Positions 1-7,476 of a stretch of 12,759 bases of DNA are shown piece after piece (the stretch's first letter is position 1; each line of letters opens with the position of its first letter). Both the position numbers and the translations under genes were made by a program. The stretch is taken from NCBI GenBank assembly GCA_946061355.1, contig CAMGRE010000050.1, forward strand, positions 1-12,759. Direction: 5' to 3'. The notes under the pieces were generated by a model. It ran no database searches and was not told where the DNA came from. It worked only from the letters and a program-made list of their open reading frames with translations. Source of the stretch: an uncultured bacterium (GTDB lineage: Bacteria > Bacillota > Clostridia > Lachnospirales > Lachnospiraceae).

Positions 1-16
1 GATGTTTGAGGTAAAT

Positions 17-550
17 ATGGCTACTTGGAATTCCAGAGGACTCAGAGGCTCCACGCTGGAGGATCTGATCAACCGAACAAATGAAAAATACCGGGAAAAC
101 GGTCTGGCGCTGATTCAGAAGGTGCCGACACCGATCACGCCGATCAATATCGATAAGGAGAGCCGTCATATTACGCTTGCCTATTTTGATCAGAAGAGTA
201 CGGTGGATTATATTGGGGCGGTACAGGGGATTCCCGTCTGCTTCGACGCAAAGGAATGTGCCGTGGACACCTTCTCCCTGCAAAATATTCATGAACATCA
301 GGTGACATTTATGGAGGATTTTGAGAAACAAGGCGGTGTGGCGTTTTTCCTGATCTATTATACCGGCAGAAATCTGATGTATTATCTGCCCTTTGCCCAT
401 CTGAAATTTTTCTGGGACCGGGCACAGCAGGGCGGCCGCAAGAGTTTCCGCTATGAGGAACTCAATCCGGATTATTTCCTGCCGCAGAAGCACGGTATCC
501 TGGTTCCTTATCTTGACATGATCCAGAAAGATCTGGATGACAGGGAATAA
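17..550 (+). CDS. recU: Holliday junction resolvase RecU
   Basis: RecU is the Firmicutes Holliday-junction endonuclease that cuts four-way DNA junctions during recombinational repair and chromosome segregation. The protein has 177 residues from the ATG at 17. It shows the RecU nuclease core: STVDYIG followed by FDAKEC, with the probable metal-binding D64 and D77 and the catalytic-type K79 of the PD-(D/E)xK fold. The C-terminal part has the family motifs FWDRAQQGGRKS and the hydrophobic YLPFAHL strand. Bacillus RecU is about 206 residues and has a longer N-terminal tail; this shorter form begins almost at the conserved TLEDLINRTN helix. I prefer the start at 17 because GAGG at 8-11 sits 5 bases before it; an in-frame ATG at 2 has no visible ribosome site inside the window, and an upstream start cannot be excluded because the window begins here. 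No clear terminator follows it. Confidence 0.9.
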   Translation: MATWNSRGLRGSTLEDLINRTNEKYRENGLALIQKVPTPITPINIDKESRHITLAYFDQKSTVDYIGAVQGIPVCFDAKECAVDTFSLQNIHEHQVTFMEDFEKQGGVAFFLIYYTGRNLMYYLPFAHLKFFWDRAQQGGRKSFRYEELNPDYFLPQKHGILVPYLDMIQKDLDDRE

Positions 551-583
551 ATTGGTTTTGTCAGAGATAAATGTTGTTAGATA

Positions 584-612
584 TTGACACAATTCAAACA
601 ATTCGTTATACT
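584..612 (+). promoter_or_regulatory. Sigma-A promoter of the his operon
   Basis: TTGACA at 584-589 and TATACT at 607-612 are separated by exactly 17 bases. The -35 box is a perfect consensus match and the -10 box matches at five of six positions. Transcription would start near 618-620, giving a leader of about 63 bases before hisZ. This is too short for a T-box or a classical histidine leader-peptide attenuator, so control is more likely at initiation. Confidence 0.85.
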
Positions 613-628
613 AGACGATAGTTTCATC

Positions 629-644
629 TGCTAATGAATTAGCA
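629..644 (+). promoter_or_regulatory. Palindromic candidate operator in the hisZ leader
   Basis: TGCTAAT (629-635) and ATTAGCA (638-644) form a perfect 7-base inverted repeat around GA. It lies just downstream of the predicted transcription start, where a bound repressor would block initiation or promoter escape. A second, imperfect palindrome centred on GTTAAC follows at 643-654. A TrpR-like regulator of the YerC/HisR type, known to control his genes in Firmicutes, is one possible binder; that assignment is inference. As RNA, the repeat would leave only a two-base loop unless inner pairs open, so a DNA site is more likely. Confidence 0.5.
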
Positions 645-681
645 CGTTAACATGATAAAGCGAAAGGATTTAGGATGTAAA

Positions 682-1806
682 ATGAGTCAGAGACTGGTAC
701 ATACGCCGGAGGGTGTGAGAGATATCTACGGTTCGGAATATGAAAAGAAGTTGCTCGTGGAAGAACGGATCCACAGAGTGTTAAAAGGCTATGGATATCA
801 TGATATTCAGACGCCTTCCTTTGAATTTTTTGATGTGTTTTCCAGAGAGATCGGTACAACTCCTTCCAAAGATCTGTATAAATTTTTTGACAAGGAAGGA
901 AATACCCTGGTACTGCGACCGGACTTTACGCCCTCCATCGCCAGATGTGCCGTGAAATATTTTGCGGAGGAGAAAACACCCCTGCGGTTCTGTTATCAGG
1001 GCAATGCGTTCAGCAACACCTCCGAGCTTCAAGGAAAGTTAAAAGAGGTGACGCAGATCGGAAGCGAACTGATCGGAGATGCATCCGTGCAGGCAGATGC
1101 GGAGATGGCGGCAATGATGATCGAATCACTGCTTGCCGCAGGTCTGAAAGAATTTCAGGTGAGCATTGGGCAGGTGGATTATTACCGGGGCATCTGTGAG
1201 GAGGCCGGGCTTTCCGAGGAGATGGAGATGAGCCTGAGGGATTATATCTCTTCCAAAAATTTCTTCGGTGCGGAAGACTTCCTGATCCAGAATCACGTCT
1301 CTGAGAAGGAGAGGGCGATCCTGTTAAAATCCGCGGAACTTTTCGGCGGAGTGGAGATCCTGGAGGAAGCAAAGAATTCTGTCACCAGCGAACGGGCGAT
1401 CAAAGCTGTGGAACGCCTTGAACAGATCTATCAGGCACTGTGTGTTTACGGTGTGGAGAAATATGTCTCCTTTGATCTCGGGATGCTCAGCAAATACCAT
1501 TATTATACAGGTGTCATCATGCGCGGTTACACATACGGTGTGGGCGAGGCGATCGTCACGGGCGGGCGCTATGACAAGCTACTGGGATACTTCGGCAATG
1601 ACAGGCCTGCGATCGGATTCATGGTTGTGATTGATTATCTGATGGAAGCACTGTCCAGACAGCATATCGGGATTCCGACGGACAGTCAGGCGGACATTAT
1701 CTATTATGAGGACACTCCGGAAAGCTTCGGAGAGGCTGTCAGAGAAGCAAAGGAGCGCAGGAAGCAGGGCGAACGGATAGAATTAAGACCAAAGGAGAGA
1801 CAGTGA
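682..1806 (+). CDS. hisZ: ATP phosphoribosyltransferase regulatory subunit HisZ
   Basis: HisZ is a catalytically inactive paralogue of histidyl-tRNA synthetase that assembles with short HisG and provides histidine feedback control of the first step of histidine synthesis. The 374-residue protein keeps the class II synthetase core: LVLRPDFTPSIAR, the motif 2-like RFCYQGNAF around residue 102, EVTQIGSELIG, SKYHYYTG, and the motif 3-like GGRYDKLL (294) through GFMVVID (312). The arginine expected near the end of motif 3 in true HisRS (the GLER stretch) is replaced by GFMVVIDYL, and no anticodon-binding domain follows, both as expected for HisZ. I chose the ATG at 682 because AGGA at 672-675 lies 6 bases upstream; the in-frame ATG at 652 has no ribosome site and falls in the putative operator region. 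Its stop codon overlaps the hisG start (TGATG), which fits translational coupling of two subunits of one complex. Confidence 0.93.
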   Translation: MSQRLVHTPEGVRDIYGSEYEKKLLVEERIHRVLKGYGYHDIQTPSFEFFDVFSREIGTTPSKDLYKFFDKEGNTLVLRPDFTPSIARCAVKYFAEEKTPLRFCYQGNAFSNTSELQGKLKEVTQIGSELIGDASVQADAEMAAMMIESLLAAGLKEFQVSIGQVDYYRGICEEAGLSEEMEMSLRDYISSKNFFGAEDFLIQNHVSEKERAILLKSAELFGGVEILEEAKNSVTSERAIKAVERLEQIYQALCVYGVEKYVSFDLGMLSKYHYYTGVIMRGYTYGVGEAIVTGGRYDKLLGYFGNDRPAIGFMVVIDYLMEALSRQHIGIPTDSQADIIYYEDTPESFGEAVREAKERRKQGERIELRPKERQ

Positions 1807-2453
1807 TGAGTGAAGAAATGCGTTATTTGACTTTTGCCCTTGGAAAGGGACGACTTGCCGATAAGACACTTGAACTGTTAGAGGCGATCGGGATCACCTG
1901 CGAAGAGATGAAAGATAAGAGCAGCCGAAAGCTTATTTTTGTAAACGAGGAATTGAAACTGAAATTTTTTCTGGCGAAAAATCCGGATGTCCCCACTTAT
2001 GTGGAATACGGCGCGGCCGATATCGGTGTCGTTGGAAGCGATATCATCAATGAGGAGAACCGCAGAGTGTATGAAGTGCTGGATCTCGGCTTCGGGAAAT
2101 GCCGTATGTGTGTCTGCGGGCCGGAGAGTGCCGGAGAACTCTTAAAACACCATGAAAAGATCCGTGTTGCGAGCAAATATCCGCATACCGCGAAGGATTA
2201 CTTTTATAACAAAAAGCATCAGACTGTAGATATCATTAAGCTGAATGGCTCTGTGGAGCTGGGACCGATCGTGCAGTTGTCTGATGTGATCGTGGATATT
2301 GTGGAGACGGGATCAACACTTCGGGAAAACGGGCTGACGGTACTTGAGGAGATCTGTCCGATCTCAGCAAGAATGATCGTAAATCAGGTAAGTATGCAGA
2401 TGGAATCCGCACGGATCAAAAAAATCATCGGAATGCTGCGGGAAAAGATTTAA
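1806..2453 (+). CDS. hisG: ATP phosphoribosyltransferase, short-form catalytic subunit HisG
   Basis: HisG condenses ATP with PRPP to give phosphoribosyl-ATP, the committed step of histidine synthesis. At 215 residues this is the short form, which lacks the C-terminal ACT-like regulatory domain of long HisG and depends on HisZ, encoded immediately upstream. Visible motifs are TFALGKGRLADKT near the N-terminus, GAADIGVVGSD, and the PRPP-binding signature DVIVDIVETGSTL at residues 160-172. The ATG at 1806 overlaps the hisZ stop by one base and is 7 bases after AAGGAGA (1792-1798). A GTG at 1803 in the same frame is possible but is too close to the ribosome site. Confidence 0.95.
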   Translation: MSEEMRYLTFALGKGRLADKTLELLEAIGITCEEMKDKSSRKLIFVNEELKLKFFLAKNPDVPTYVEYGAADIGVVGSDIINEENRRVYEVLDLGFGKCRMCVCGPESAGELLKHHEKIRVASKYPHTAKDYFYNKKHQTVDIIKLNGSVELGPIVQLSDVIVDIVETGSTLRENGLTVLEEICPISARMIVNQVSMQMESARIKKIIGMLREKI

Positions 2454-2477
2454 ACCGGAAAAGAGGAAGTAAAAGTT

Positions 2478-3767
2478 ATGAGAACAGTAAAGTTGACAGA
2501 GGAAACAAGAAAGGGGCTTTTGCAGGATCTGTTAAAAAGAAGCCCTAATAACTATGGGAAATATGAGTCCATTGTCGCTCAGATCATTGAGAAAGTGCGC
2601 ACCGGCGGCGATCAGGCATTATTCGGGTATACAAAGGAATTCGATCACTGTGAGCTTGACGGCAACACCATTCAGGTCACAAGGGAAGAGATTGCGGAAG
2701 CCTATGGCAAAATGGAACCTGATTTTGTGGAGGTGATCCGCAAGGCAGCTGCCAATATCCGCACCTTTCATCAGAGACAGGTTCGCAACAGTTGGTTTGA
2801 TGTGCAGCCGGACGGAAGCCTCTTAGGGCAGAAAATCACACCGATCGAGAGAGCCGGCGTGTATGTGCCCGGCGGCAAGGCGGCATATCCTTCCAGTGTG
2901 CTGATGAATGTGATCCCAGCAAAGGTGGCAGGTGTGTCGGAGATCATCATGACAACGCCGCCCGGTGCTGACGGCAAAGTGAATCCGGGTACGCTTGTTG
3001 CGGCCGATATTGCCGGAGTGGATACAATCTACAAGGCAGGCGGAGCACAGGCGATTGCTGCGATGGCGTTCGGAACGGAGAGCATCCCGAAGGTTGATAA
3101 GATATCCGGCCCCGGCAATATCTTTGTGGCGCTGGCCAAGAAAGCTGTTTACGGACATGTGAGCATCGACTCCATCGCCGGCCCCAGCGAGGTGCTGGTG
3201 ATCGCCGACGAGAGTGCAACGCCGAGATACGTGGCGGCTGATCTGCTCTCCCAGGCTGAGCATGACGAACTTGCATCCGCAATTCTGATCACGACCAGTG
3301 AGTCACTTGCGAAACAGGTGGAAACAGAGATAGAGGGTTTTCTCTCCACATTGTCAAGGGAGGAGATCATGCGCAAGTCTCTCGATAATTATGGCTATAT
3401 TCTGTTGGCTGATTCCATGGAAGATGCGATCGACACGGCAAACGCCATTGCTTCCGAGCATCTGGAGATCCTGACAAAGAATCCGTATGAGGTGATGACG
3501 AAGATCAGGAACGCCGGCGCGATCTTCCTCGGAGAATATTCCTCCGAACCGTTGGGAGATTATTTTGCAGGACCGAATCATATCCTGCCGACCAATGGCA
3601 CGGCAAGATTTTTCTCTCCGCTCGGAGTGGATGATTTTATCAAAAAGTCAAGTGTTATATCATATTCCAAAGAGGCGCTTGAGGCTGTACATAATGATGT
3701 CGAGTTGTTTGCGAGGAAAGAAGGATTGACAGCCCACGAGAACTCCATTAAAGTGAGATTTGAGTAA
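2478..3767 (+). CDS. hisD: Histidinol dehydrogenase HisD
   Basis: HisD is the zinc-dependent enzyme that oxidises L-histidinol twice with NAD+ to give L-histidine, the last two reactions of the pathway. The 429-residue length is typical. The signature SIDSIAGPSEVLVIAD is present. Zinc-ligand positions are recognisable as Q259 and H262 in SQAEHDE, the aspartate in LGDYFAGPNH, and a histidine near the C-terminus in AHENSIK. The catalytic Glu-His pair is E327-H328 in ASEHLEIL. IERAGVYVPGGKAAYPSS is the conserved N-terminal glycine-rich stretch. GAGGAAG (2463-2469) lies 8 bases before the ATG. It follows hisG by 24 bases and precedes the hisIE fusion by 32 bases, so it is clearly co-transcribed with both. 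No catalytic residue seems lost. Confidence 0.97.
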   Translation: MRTVKLTEETRKGLLQDLLKRSPNNYGKYESIVAQIIEKVRTGGDQALFGYTKEFDHCELDGNTIQVTREEIAEAYGKMEPDFVEVIRKAAANIRTFHQRQVRNSWFDVQPDGSLLGQKITPIERAGVYVPGGKAAYPSSVLMNVIPAKVAGVSEIIMTTPPGADGKVNPGTLVAADIAGVDTIYKAGGAQAIAAMAFGTESIPKVDKISGPGNIFVALAKKAVYGHVSIDSIAGPSEVLVIADESATPRYVAADLLSQAEHDELASAILITTSESLAKQVETEIEGFLSTLSREEIMRKSLDNYGYILLADSMEDAIDTANAIASEHLEILTKNPYEVMTKIRNAGAIFLGEYSSEPLGDYFAGPNHILPTNGTARFFSPLGVDDFIKKSSVISYSKEALEAVHNDVELFARKEGLTAHENSIKVRFE

Positions 3768-3799
3768 GGACATTTGTTCGAGAAGAATAGGAGCATTCC

Positions 3800-5083
3800 A
3801 TGAATAAAAAATTTATTTCCTGTATGTATCTGTATAAGGAAAGGGCGGTTGCCGGATTTGCGGACAGAGATACGATAGTCAGCAAAGATCCTGCTTCGCT
3901 TGCCAAATTTTACAGTGATAACAATGCAGATGAGCTGTTGATCTTTGATCTGTCGGATTCGGATGCAGAGCACGAGGCAGCACTCGATCTGATCAAAAAA
4001 ATCTGCAGCGTTGTTGAGATCCCGGTGATCGGTGCCGGAAATGTAAAGCGGATGGAAGACATCAAAAAGCTGATCTATGCAGGATGCAAAAAAGCCGCAT
4101 TAAATTACTCGAAAGAGGCTGACATCGAGATAACAGAGGAGGTGTCACTCAAATTTGGAAGCGATAAAATCGTAGCATGTGTTGACAATGCACAGGTTTT
4201 ATCCGATCAGGAAGTTCTCCTGAAGAAATATGTCTGTGAAGCAGTACTCGTCCGTGACGGGATATTGAACGAATGTCTGAAAACCGCACCGGTTCCTTTG
4301 ATCGCAATGCTCCCGGAGATGAATCTTGACAAGTTGTTAACAACACTGGCAGAAGAGAAACTCGGGGGAATCACCGGTGCTTTGGTCAATGACAATGCCA
4401 AAGAAATCACTGCATTAAAAGCATTGTGTCTGGATAACGGGATCAGAGTCGATACGTTTGAAACGGATGTGCGATGGGAAGACTTTAAATTAAATTCCGA
4501 CGGCATGATTCCTGTCATCGTACAGGATTATAAGACGGACGAAGTTCTTATGCTCGCCTATATGAATCAGGAAGCTTATGAAGCTACGTTAAAGAGCGGT
4601 AAAATGACATATTTCAGCCGAAGCAGACAGGAATTGTGGCTCAAAGGCGAGACAAGCGGACATTTTCAGTATGTCAAGAGTCTGACGGCTGACTGTGATA
4701 TGGACACGATTCTTGCGAAAGTATCGCAGGTCGGCGCCGCATGCCATACAGGAAACAGGTCATGTTTTTTCAATGACATCGTCAAAAAGGAGTATCAGGA
4801 GGATAATCCGCTTAAAATCTTTGAATCTGTGCTTGATGTGATCAAAGACAGGAAAGTGAACCCGAAGGAAGGCTCCTACACGAACTATCTGTTTGACAAA
4901 GGCATTGATAAGATTCTGAAAAAACTTGGAGAGGAATGCACGGAGATTGTGATCGCTGCCAAGAACCCGAATCCCAACGAGATCAAATATGAAATCTCGG
5001 ATTTCCTGTATCATATGATGGTATTGATGGTTGAGAAGGGTGTTACCTGGGAAGAGATCACGACAGAACTGGCTCAGCGTTAA
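3800..5083 (+). CDS. hisIE: HisIE with an N-terminal degenerate HisF-like domain
   Basis: This 427-residue fusion covers two histidine steps: HisE removes pyrophosphate from phosphoribosyl-ATP and HisI opens the adenine ring of phosphoribosyl-AMP. The HisI part (about 225-330) has DFKLNSDGMIPVIVQD, the metal cluster D298-C299-D300-M301-D302, and C315 and C322 in CHTGNRSC, which with C299 form the expected zinc set. The HisE part (about 340-427) has the MazG-like E378-E379...E382 and E398...D401 motifs. Residues 1-222 resemble the start of HisF (FISCMYLYKERAVAGF, then DPASLAKFYSDNNADELLIFDL and an IPVIGAGNV stretch), but the catalytic aspartate of HisF's C-L-D-V motif is Y10 here, the second catalytic region is eroded, and the phosphate-binding GG loops are lost. 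I infer that this domain is not a working cyclase; it may be structural or regulatory. AGGAG (3789-3793) sets the start. Confidence 0.92.
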   Translation: MNKKFISCMYLYKERAVAGFADRDTIVSKDPASLAKFYSDNNADELLIFDLSDSDAEHEAALDLIKKICSVVEIPVIGAGNVKRMEDIKKLIYAGCKKAALNYSKEADIEITEEVSLKFGSDKIVACVDNAQVLSDQEVLLKKYVCEAVLVRDGILNECLKTAPVPLIAMLPEMNLDKLLTTLAEEKLGGITGALVNDNAKEITALKALCLDNGIRVDTFETDVRWEDFKLNSDGMIPVIVQDYKTDEVLMLAYMNQEAYEATLKSGKMTYFSRSRQELWLKGETSGHFQYVKSLTADCDMDTILAKVSQVGAACHTGNRSCFFNDIVKKEYQEDNPLKIFESVLDVIKDRKVNPKEGSYTNYLFDKGIDKILKKLGEECTEIVIAAKNPNPNEIKYEISDFLYHMMVLMVEKGVTWEEITTELAQR

Positions 5084-5247
5084 AACCGGAAGCTGTTCCC
5101 TGTATTTACCAGAGAATTAAGAAATTCTTCTATGGCTTTTTGGGGAGCGCTGTGATATCCTAAAAATACAGTGGATTTACATTAGAATGCATGCTTCAAA
5201 GACTTTCTGCTGTTATGTATCATAAACTAAGGAGGATTCGTTTACAT

Positions 5248-6957
5248 ATGAGAAATTACTGGAAAAAAGCAGTGGCGATGCTGACTGCAGCGGCGTTGTG
5301 TGCTGTGATTCCCGGGACAGTATCTGAGGCGGCGGTTTCGCCGGCCCAGGCGATCGCCAAGGGAATTGATGTTTCCAAATGGCAGGGACCGATTGACTGG
5401 AACAGCGTGGCTGCCCAGGGATATACTTTTGCTTTTATCAAGATCGGCAGCAGCAAGAGTGATCTGGATCCCTATTTTGTTCCGAATATGATCGGTGCAT
5501 CTGCGGCAGGTCTTCGTACGGGCGGTTATATTTATTCTTATGCAACCACACCCGAGGCTGCTGTTGCGGAAGCGACCTTTGCCGTGCAGGCTATGGCTAC
5601 GATGCCGGCGTCCTTCCCGATTGCGTTTGATATAGAGGATACCGTACATAAACCGCTCTCACCGGCGCAGCAGCAGGCAATTGTCAATGCATTCTGTACC
5701 GTAATCGAGAATGCGGGCTATTATCCAATGGTATACGCCAGCAAAAACTGGTATCTCACAAGACTGGGAATGACTCAGTATGATCAGTGGGTGGCACAGT
5801 ATGCTGATGCCTGTGACGCGCCGTTCCCCTTCACCGTATGGCAGGCGACGAACAAGGGCGCGGTTGCCGGCATTAAAGGAAATGTTGACATCAACTATCT
5901 TTACAAAGATTACAGTACGCAGATTATTCAGAACGGCTGGGTGATGCGTAAAGGATTCAACTATTTCTATGAGAATTGGCATATGAAGACAGGCTGGATC
6001 AACTACGGCGGATTCATGTGGTATTCAGATGCGATGGGGCGTATGGTGACCGGCTGGCAGGATCTGGAGAACAACGGAACAAAACGTTATTTCCTGCCGG
6101 AAGGACCGATGGCGGTCGGTATTACCAAAGTAGGTGACGCCACTTACTATTTTGCGCCTGACGGTATTATGCAGACGGGTTGGCAGAACATCGGCGGGCT
6201 CCGTTATCTGATGAATGCGGAAGGCAAGATGCAGTTTGGCTGGTACAAGGCTCCCGAAGGGACCTATTATCTTGCAGATACCGGTGCCATGGCAACAGGC
6301 TGGGTGACGCTTGGCGGTAAGAATTATCACTTTGATGAGCAGAGTGGTCTGATGTCCGCTTCCACCTTTGTAAATACAGGCGGTGTGCGCTTCTATGTGG
6401 ACACGGACGGTTCCATGGTGAAAGGGTTCAAGAACATCAACGGAGCAAACTACTATTTTGCTGCGGACGGTTCCATGCAGGTTGGCCTGATTCCTGTGGA
6501 TGGCAAGACTTATTACTTCAATACAGATGGTGTGATGCAGACGGGCTGGCAGGTGATCGGTGGTCAGAAATTCTACTTTGATCCCGCAACAGGCGCTATG
6601 CAGACGGGCTGGATCACAGATGCGACAGGAAGCTACTATCTGGCTCCGAACGGCGCCTCGCTCACCGGCTGGCAGACGATCGGTGGTAAGCAGTATCACT
6701 TTGATGAAGCGACAAACGCTATGAGTGTCAACACATTGGTGAACACGAACGGTGTTAACTTCTATGTGGGTATGGACGGAACCATGCAGACAGGATGGCA
6801 GAATATCGGTGGCATGCTGTATTATTTCCAGGATAGCGGAAATATGGCTGTGAACGTCCAACTTAACATTGGCGGTATTGATTATCTCTTCGATGCGAAC
6901 GGCATCGGAGCGCCGGTAATGGCTCCGATCCCCGGCATTGCAGGCGTTGTACAGTAA
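5248..6957 (+). CDS. Secreted GH25 lysozyme with cell-wall-binding repeats
   Basis: This predicted secreted muramidase has 569 residues. Residues 1-28 form a signal peptide (KK, hydrophobic AVAMLTAAALCAVIPG, cleavage near VSEA/AVS). The glycoside hydrolase family 25 domain spans about 36-220, with GIDVSKWQ (D41), the catalytic FDIED (D128, E130), and NVDIN (D214) near its end. GH25 enzymes cut the MurNAc-GlcNAc bond of peptidoglycan. From residue 230 to the end there are about 16 repeats of roughly 20 residues, pattern GW-x-x-x-G-G-x-x-Y-Y-F-x-x-x-G-x-M-x-T, of the choline/cell-wall-binding type, which would hold the enzyme on the wall. The start at 5248 is set by AAGGAGG (5229-5235) and by the signal peptide; an in-frame ATG at 5191 would place a charged tail before it. 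It lies 164 bases after the his operon with no convincing terminator or promoter between (a weak TTCAAA/TATCAT pair at 5195-5223 is possible). Housekeeping autolysis or wall remodelling is likely; a phage origin has no support from the neighbours. Confidence 0.92.
   Translation: MRNYWKKAVAMLTAAALCAVIPGTVSEAAVSPAQAIAKGIDVSKWQGPIDWNSVAAQGYTFAFIKIGSSKSDLDPYFVPNMIGASAAGLRTGGYIYSYATTPEAAVAEATFAVQAMATMPASFPIAFDIEDTVHKPLSPAQQQAIVNAFCTVIENAGYYPMVYASKNWYLTRLGMTQYDQWVAQYADACDAPFPFTVWQATNKGAVAGIKGNVDINYLYKDYSTQIIQNGWVMRKGFNYFYENWHMKTGWINYGGFMWYSDAMGRMVTGWQDLENNGTKRYFLPEGPMAVGITKVGDATYYFAPDGIMQTGWQNIGGLRYLMNAEGKMQFGWYKAPEGTYYLADTGAMATGWVTLGGKNYHFDEQSGLMSASTFVNTGGVRFYVDTDGSMVKGFKNINGANYYFAADGSMQVGLIPVDGKTYYFNTDGVMQTGWQVIGGQKFYFDPATGAMQTGWITDATGSYYLAPNGASLTGWQTIGGKQYHFDEATNAMSVNTLVNTNGVNFYVGMDGTMQTGWQNIGGMLYYFQDSGNMAVNVQLNIGGIDYLFDANGIGAPVMAPIPGIAGVVQ
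6118..6852 (+). repeat. Tandem 123-residue super-repeat inside the wall-binding region
   Basis: Within the lysozyme gene, wall-binding repeats 4-9 (6118-6483, residues 291-412) match repeats 10-15 (6484-6852, residues 413-535) in order, with one residue difference in length. Landmarks occur in both copies: MQTGWQ followed by IGG, GTYYLA/GSYYLA, GGKNYHFDE/GGKQYHFDE, FVNTGGVRFYV/LVNTNGVNFYV, and DGSM/DGTM. The stretch GGTAAGNANTATCACTTTGA recurs at 6316 and 6685, 369 bases apart. The motif alone repeats every 20 residues or so; the longer register shows that a six-motif block was duplicated as a unit. Confidence 0.8.
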
Positions 6958-6981
6958 AACAGAATAACCGTATAAAAAAAT

Positions 6982-7021
6982 GAGAGGCCGTTGTGTCAAT
7001 GGATGCAGCGGCTTCTTTTTT
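6982..7021 (+). terminator. Intrinsic terminator after the lysozyme gene
   Basis: GAGGCCGTTG (6984-6993) pairs with CAGCGGCTTC (7006-7015) in a 10-bp stem with two G-U pairs and a 12-base loop, followed by six T residues (7016-7021). A run of A residues at 6974-6980 precedes it, so it could also stop transcription from the other strand. It separates the lysozyme unit from the downstream operon. Confidence 0.85.
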
Positions 7022-7112
7022 GAGTATGCAAAATCGCTTCTGGCGTATTCTGCATCATATCCGATACACAGAAGTCATATGATGTATCAAAACTCACATC
7101 GGAGTATTTCTT

Positions 7113-7454
7113 ATGAGTTCAGAGCATTCACATCTTTCTCTGGAACAGAAAATGCGTATTGTACAGCAGCTTCGTGAGAACAGCAGAAATAATACCGGCA
7201 TTATGCACGGAATTTCCGACAGAGACAGGATTTATGAAGAGGACCAGTGCGAAAAGCCTTTTTCAACATGGAAACTCCGCGCTGCAATTGCATGTGTGCT
7301 TTTTATGGCGTTCTGTGTCATGTACACAAAAGGCGAGAGCTTTCTGGGGGTGACAGCCTCGCAGGTCATGAATGCGGTGGAAGAAGATTACACCGCAAAT
7401 CTATTTGATTTTGTAGAGGAGATACCGTATACTTTACATGATGTGACGCCATAA
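7113..7454 (+). CDS. Small single-pass membrane protein of unknown function
   Basis: I do not recognise this 113-residue protein. The N-terminal half (1-54) is polar and charged, with a probable helix LSLEQKMRIVQQLREN and no cysteine motif. Residues 55-72 (LRAAIACVLFMAFCVMYT) form one membrane segment. The C-terminal 40 residues are acidic (VEEDY, DFVEEIP). The basic residues before the membrane segment suggest an N-in, C-out arrangement. There is no signal peptidase site, so it is probably a membrane-anchored protein rather than a secreted one. GGAG at 7101-7104, 8 bases before the ATG, supports translation. It is the first gene after the terminator at 7021 and lies 22 bases before the radical SAM gene, so it probably starts this operon; I see no strong promoter in 7022-7112. 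A short coding region with credible ribosome site and spacing makes it a real gene despite the lack of homology I can name. Confidence 0.7.
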   Translation: MSSEHSHLSLEQKMRIVQQLRENSRNNTGIMHGISDRDRIYEEDQCEKPFSTWKLRAAIACVLFMAFCVMYTKGESFLGVTASQVMNAVEEDYTANLFDFVEEIPYTLHDVTP

Positions 7455-7476
7455 GTGTCACGGTAAAGGAGAAACA

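Noticed and set aside
538..565. TGACA/TGTCA inverted repeat after recU as a terminator
   Set aside because: The stem is five bases with a long loop and no following T run.
652..681. Upstream in-frame ATG for hisZ
   Set aside because: It has no ribosome site, adds ten residues outside the family start, and lies in the candidate operator region; the ATG at 682 has AGGA at good spacing.
5112..5145. AT-rich inverted repeat GAATT/AATTC after hisIE as a terminator
   Set aside because: The stem is short and AT-rich and the T run does not follow directly, so readthrough from the his operon cannot be excluded but no terminator can be claimed.
5191..5247. Upstream in-frame ATG for the lysozyme
   Set aside because: It would put a basic tail before the signal peptide, while AAGGAGG at 5229-5235 clearly serves the ATG at 5248.
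5248..6957. Prophage endolysin
   Set aside because: GH25 plus wall-binding repeats also occurs in phages, but there is a signal peptide, no holin or phage gene nearby, and housekeeping genes on both sides.
6025..6999. A 324-residue open frame on the minus strand
   Set aside because: It is antisense to the repeat-rich lysozyme gene, has histidine/isoleucine-rich low-information sequence mirroring the repeats, and no ribosome site or recognisable domain.
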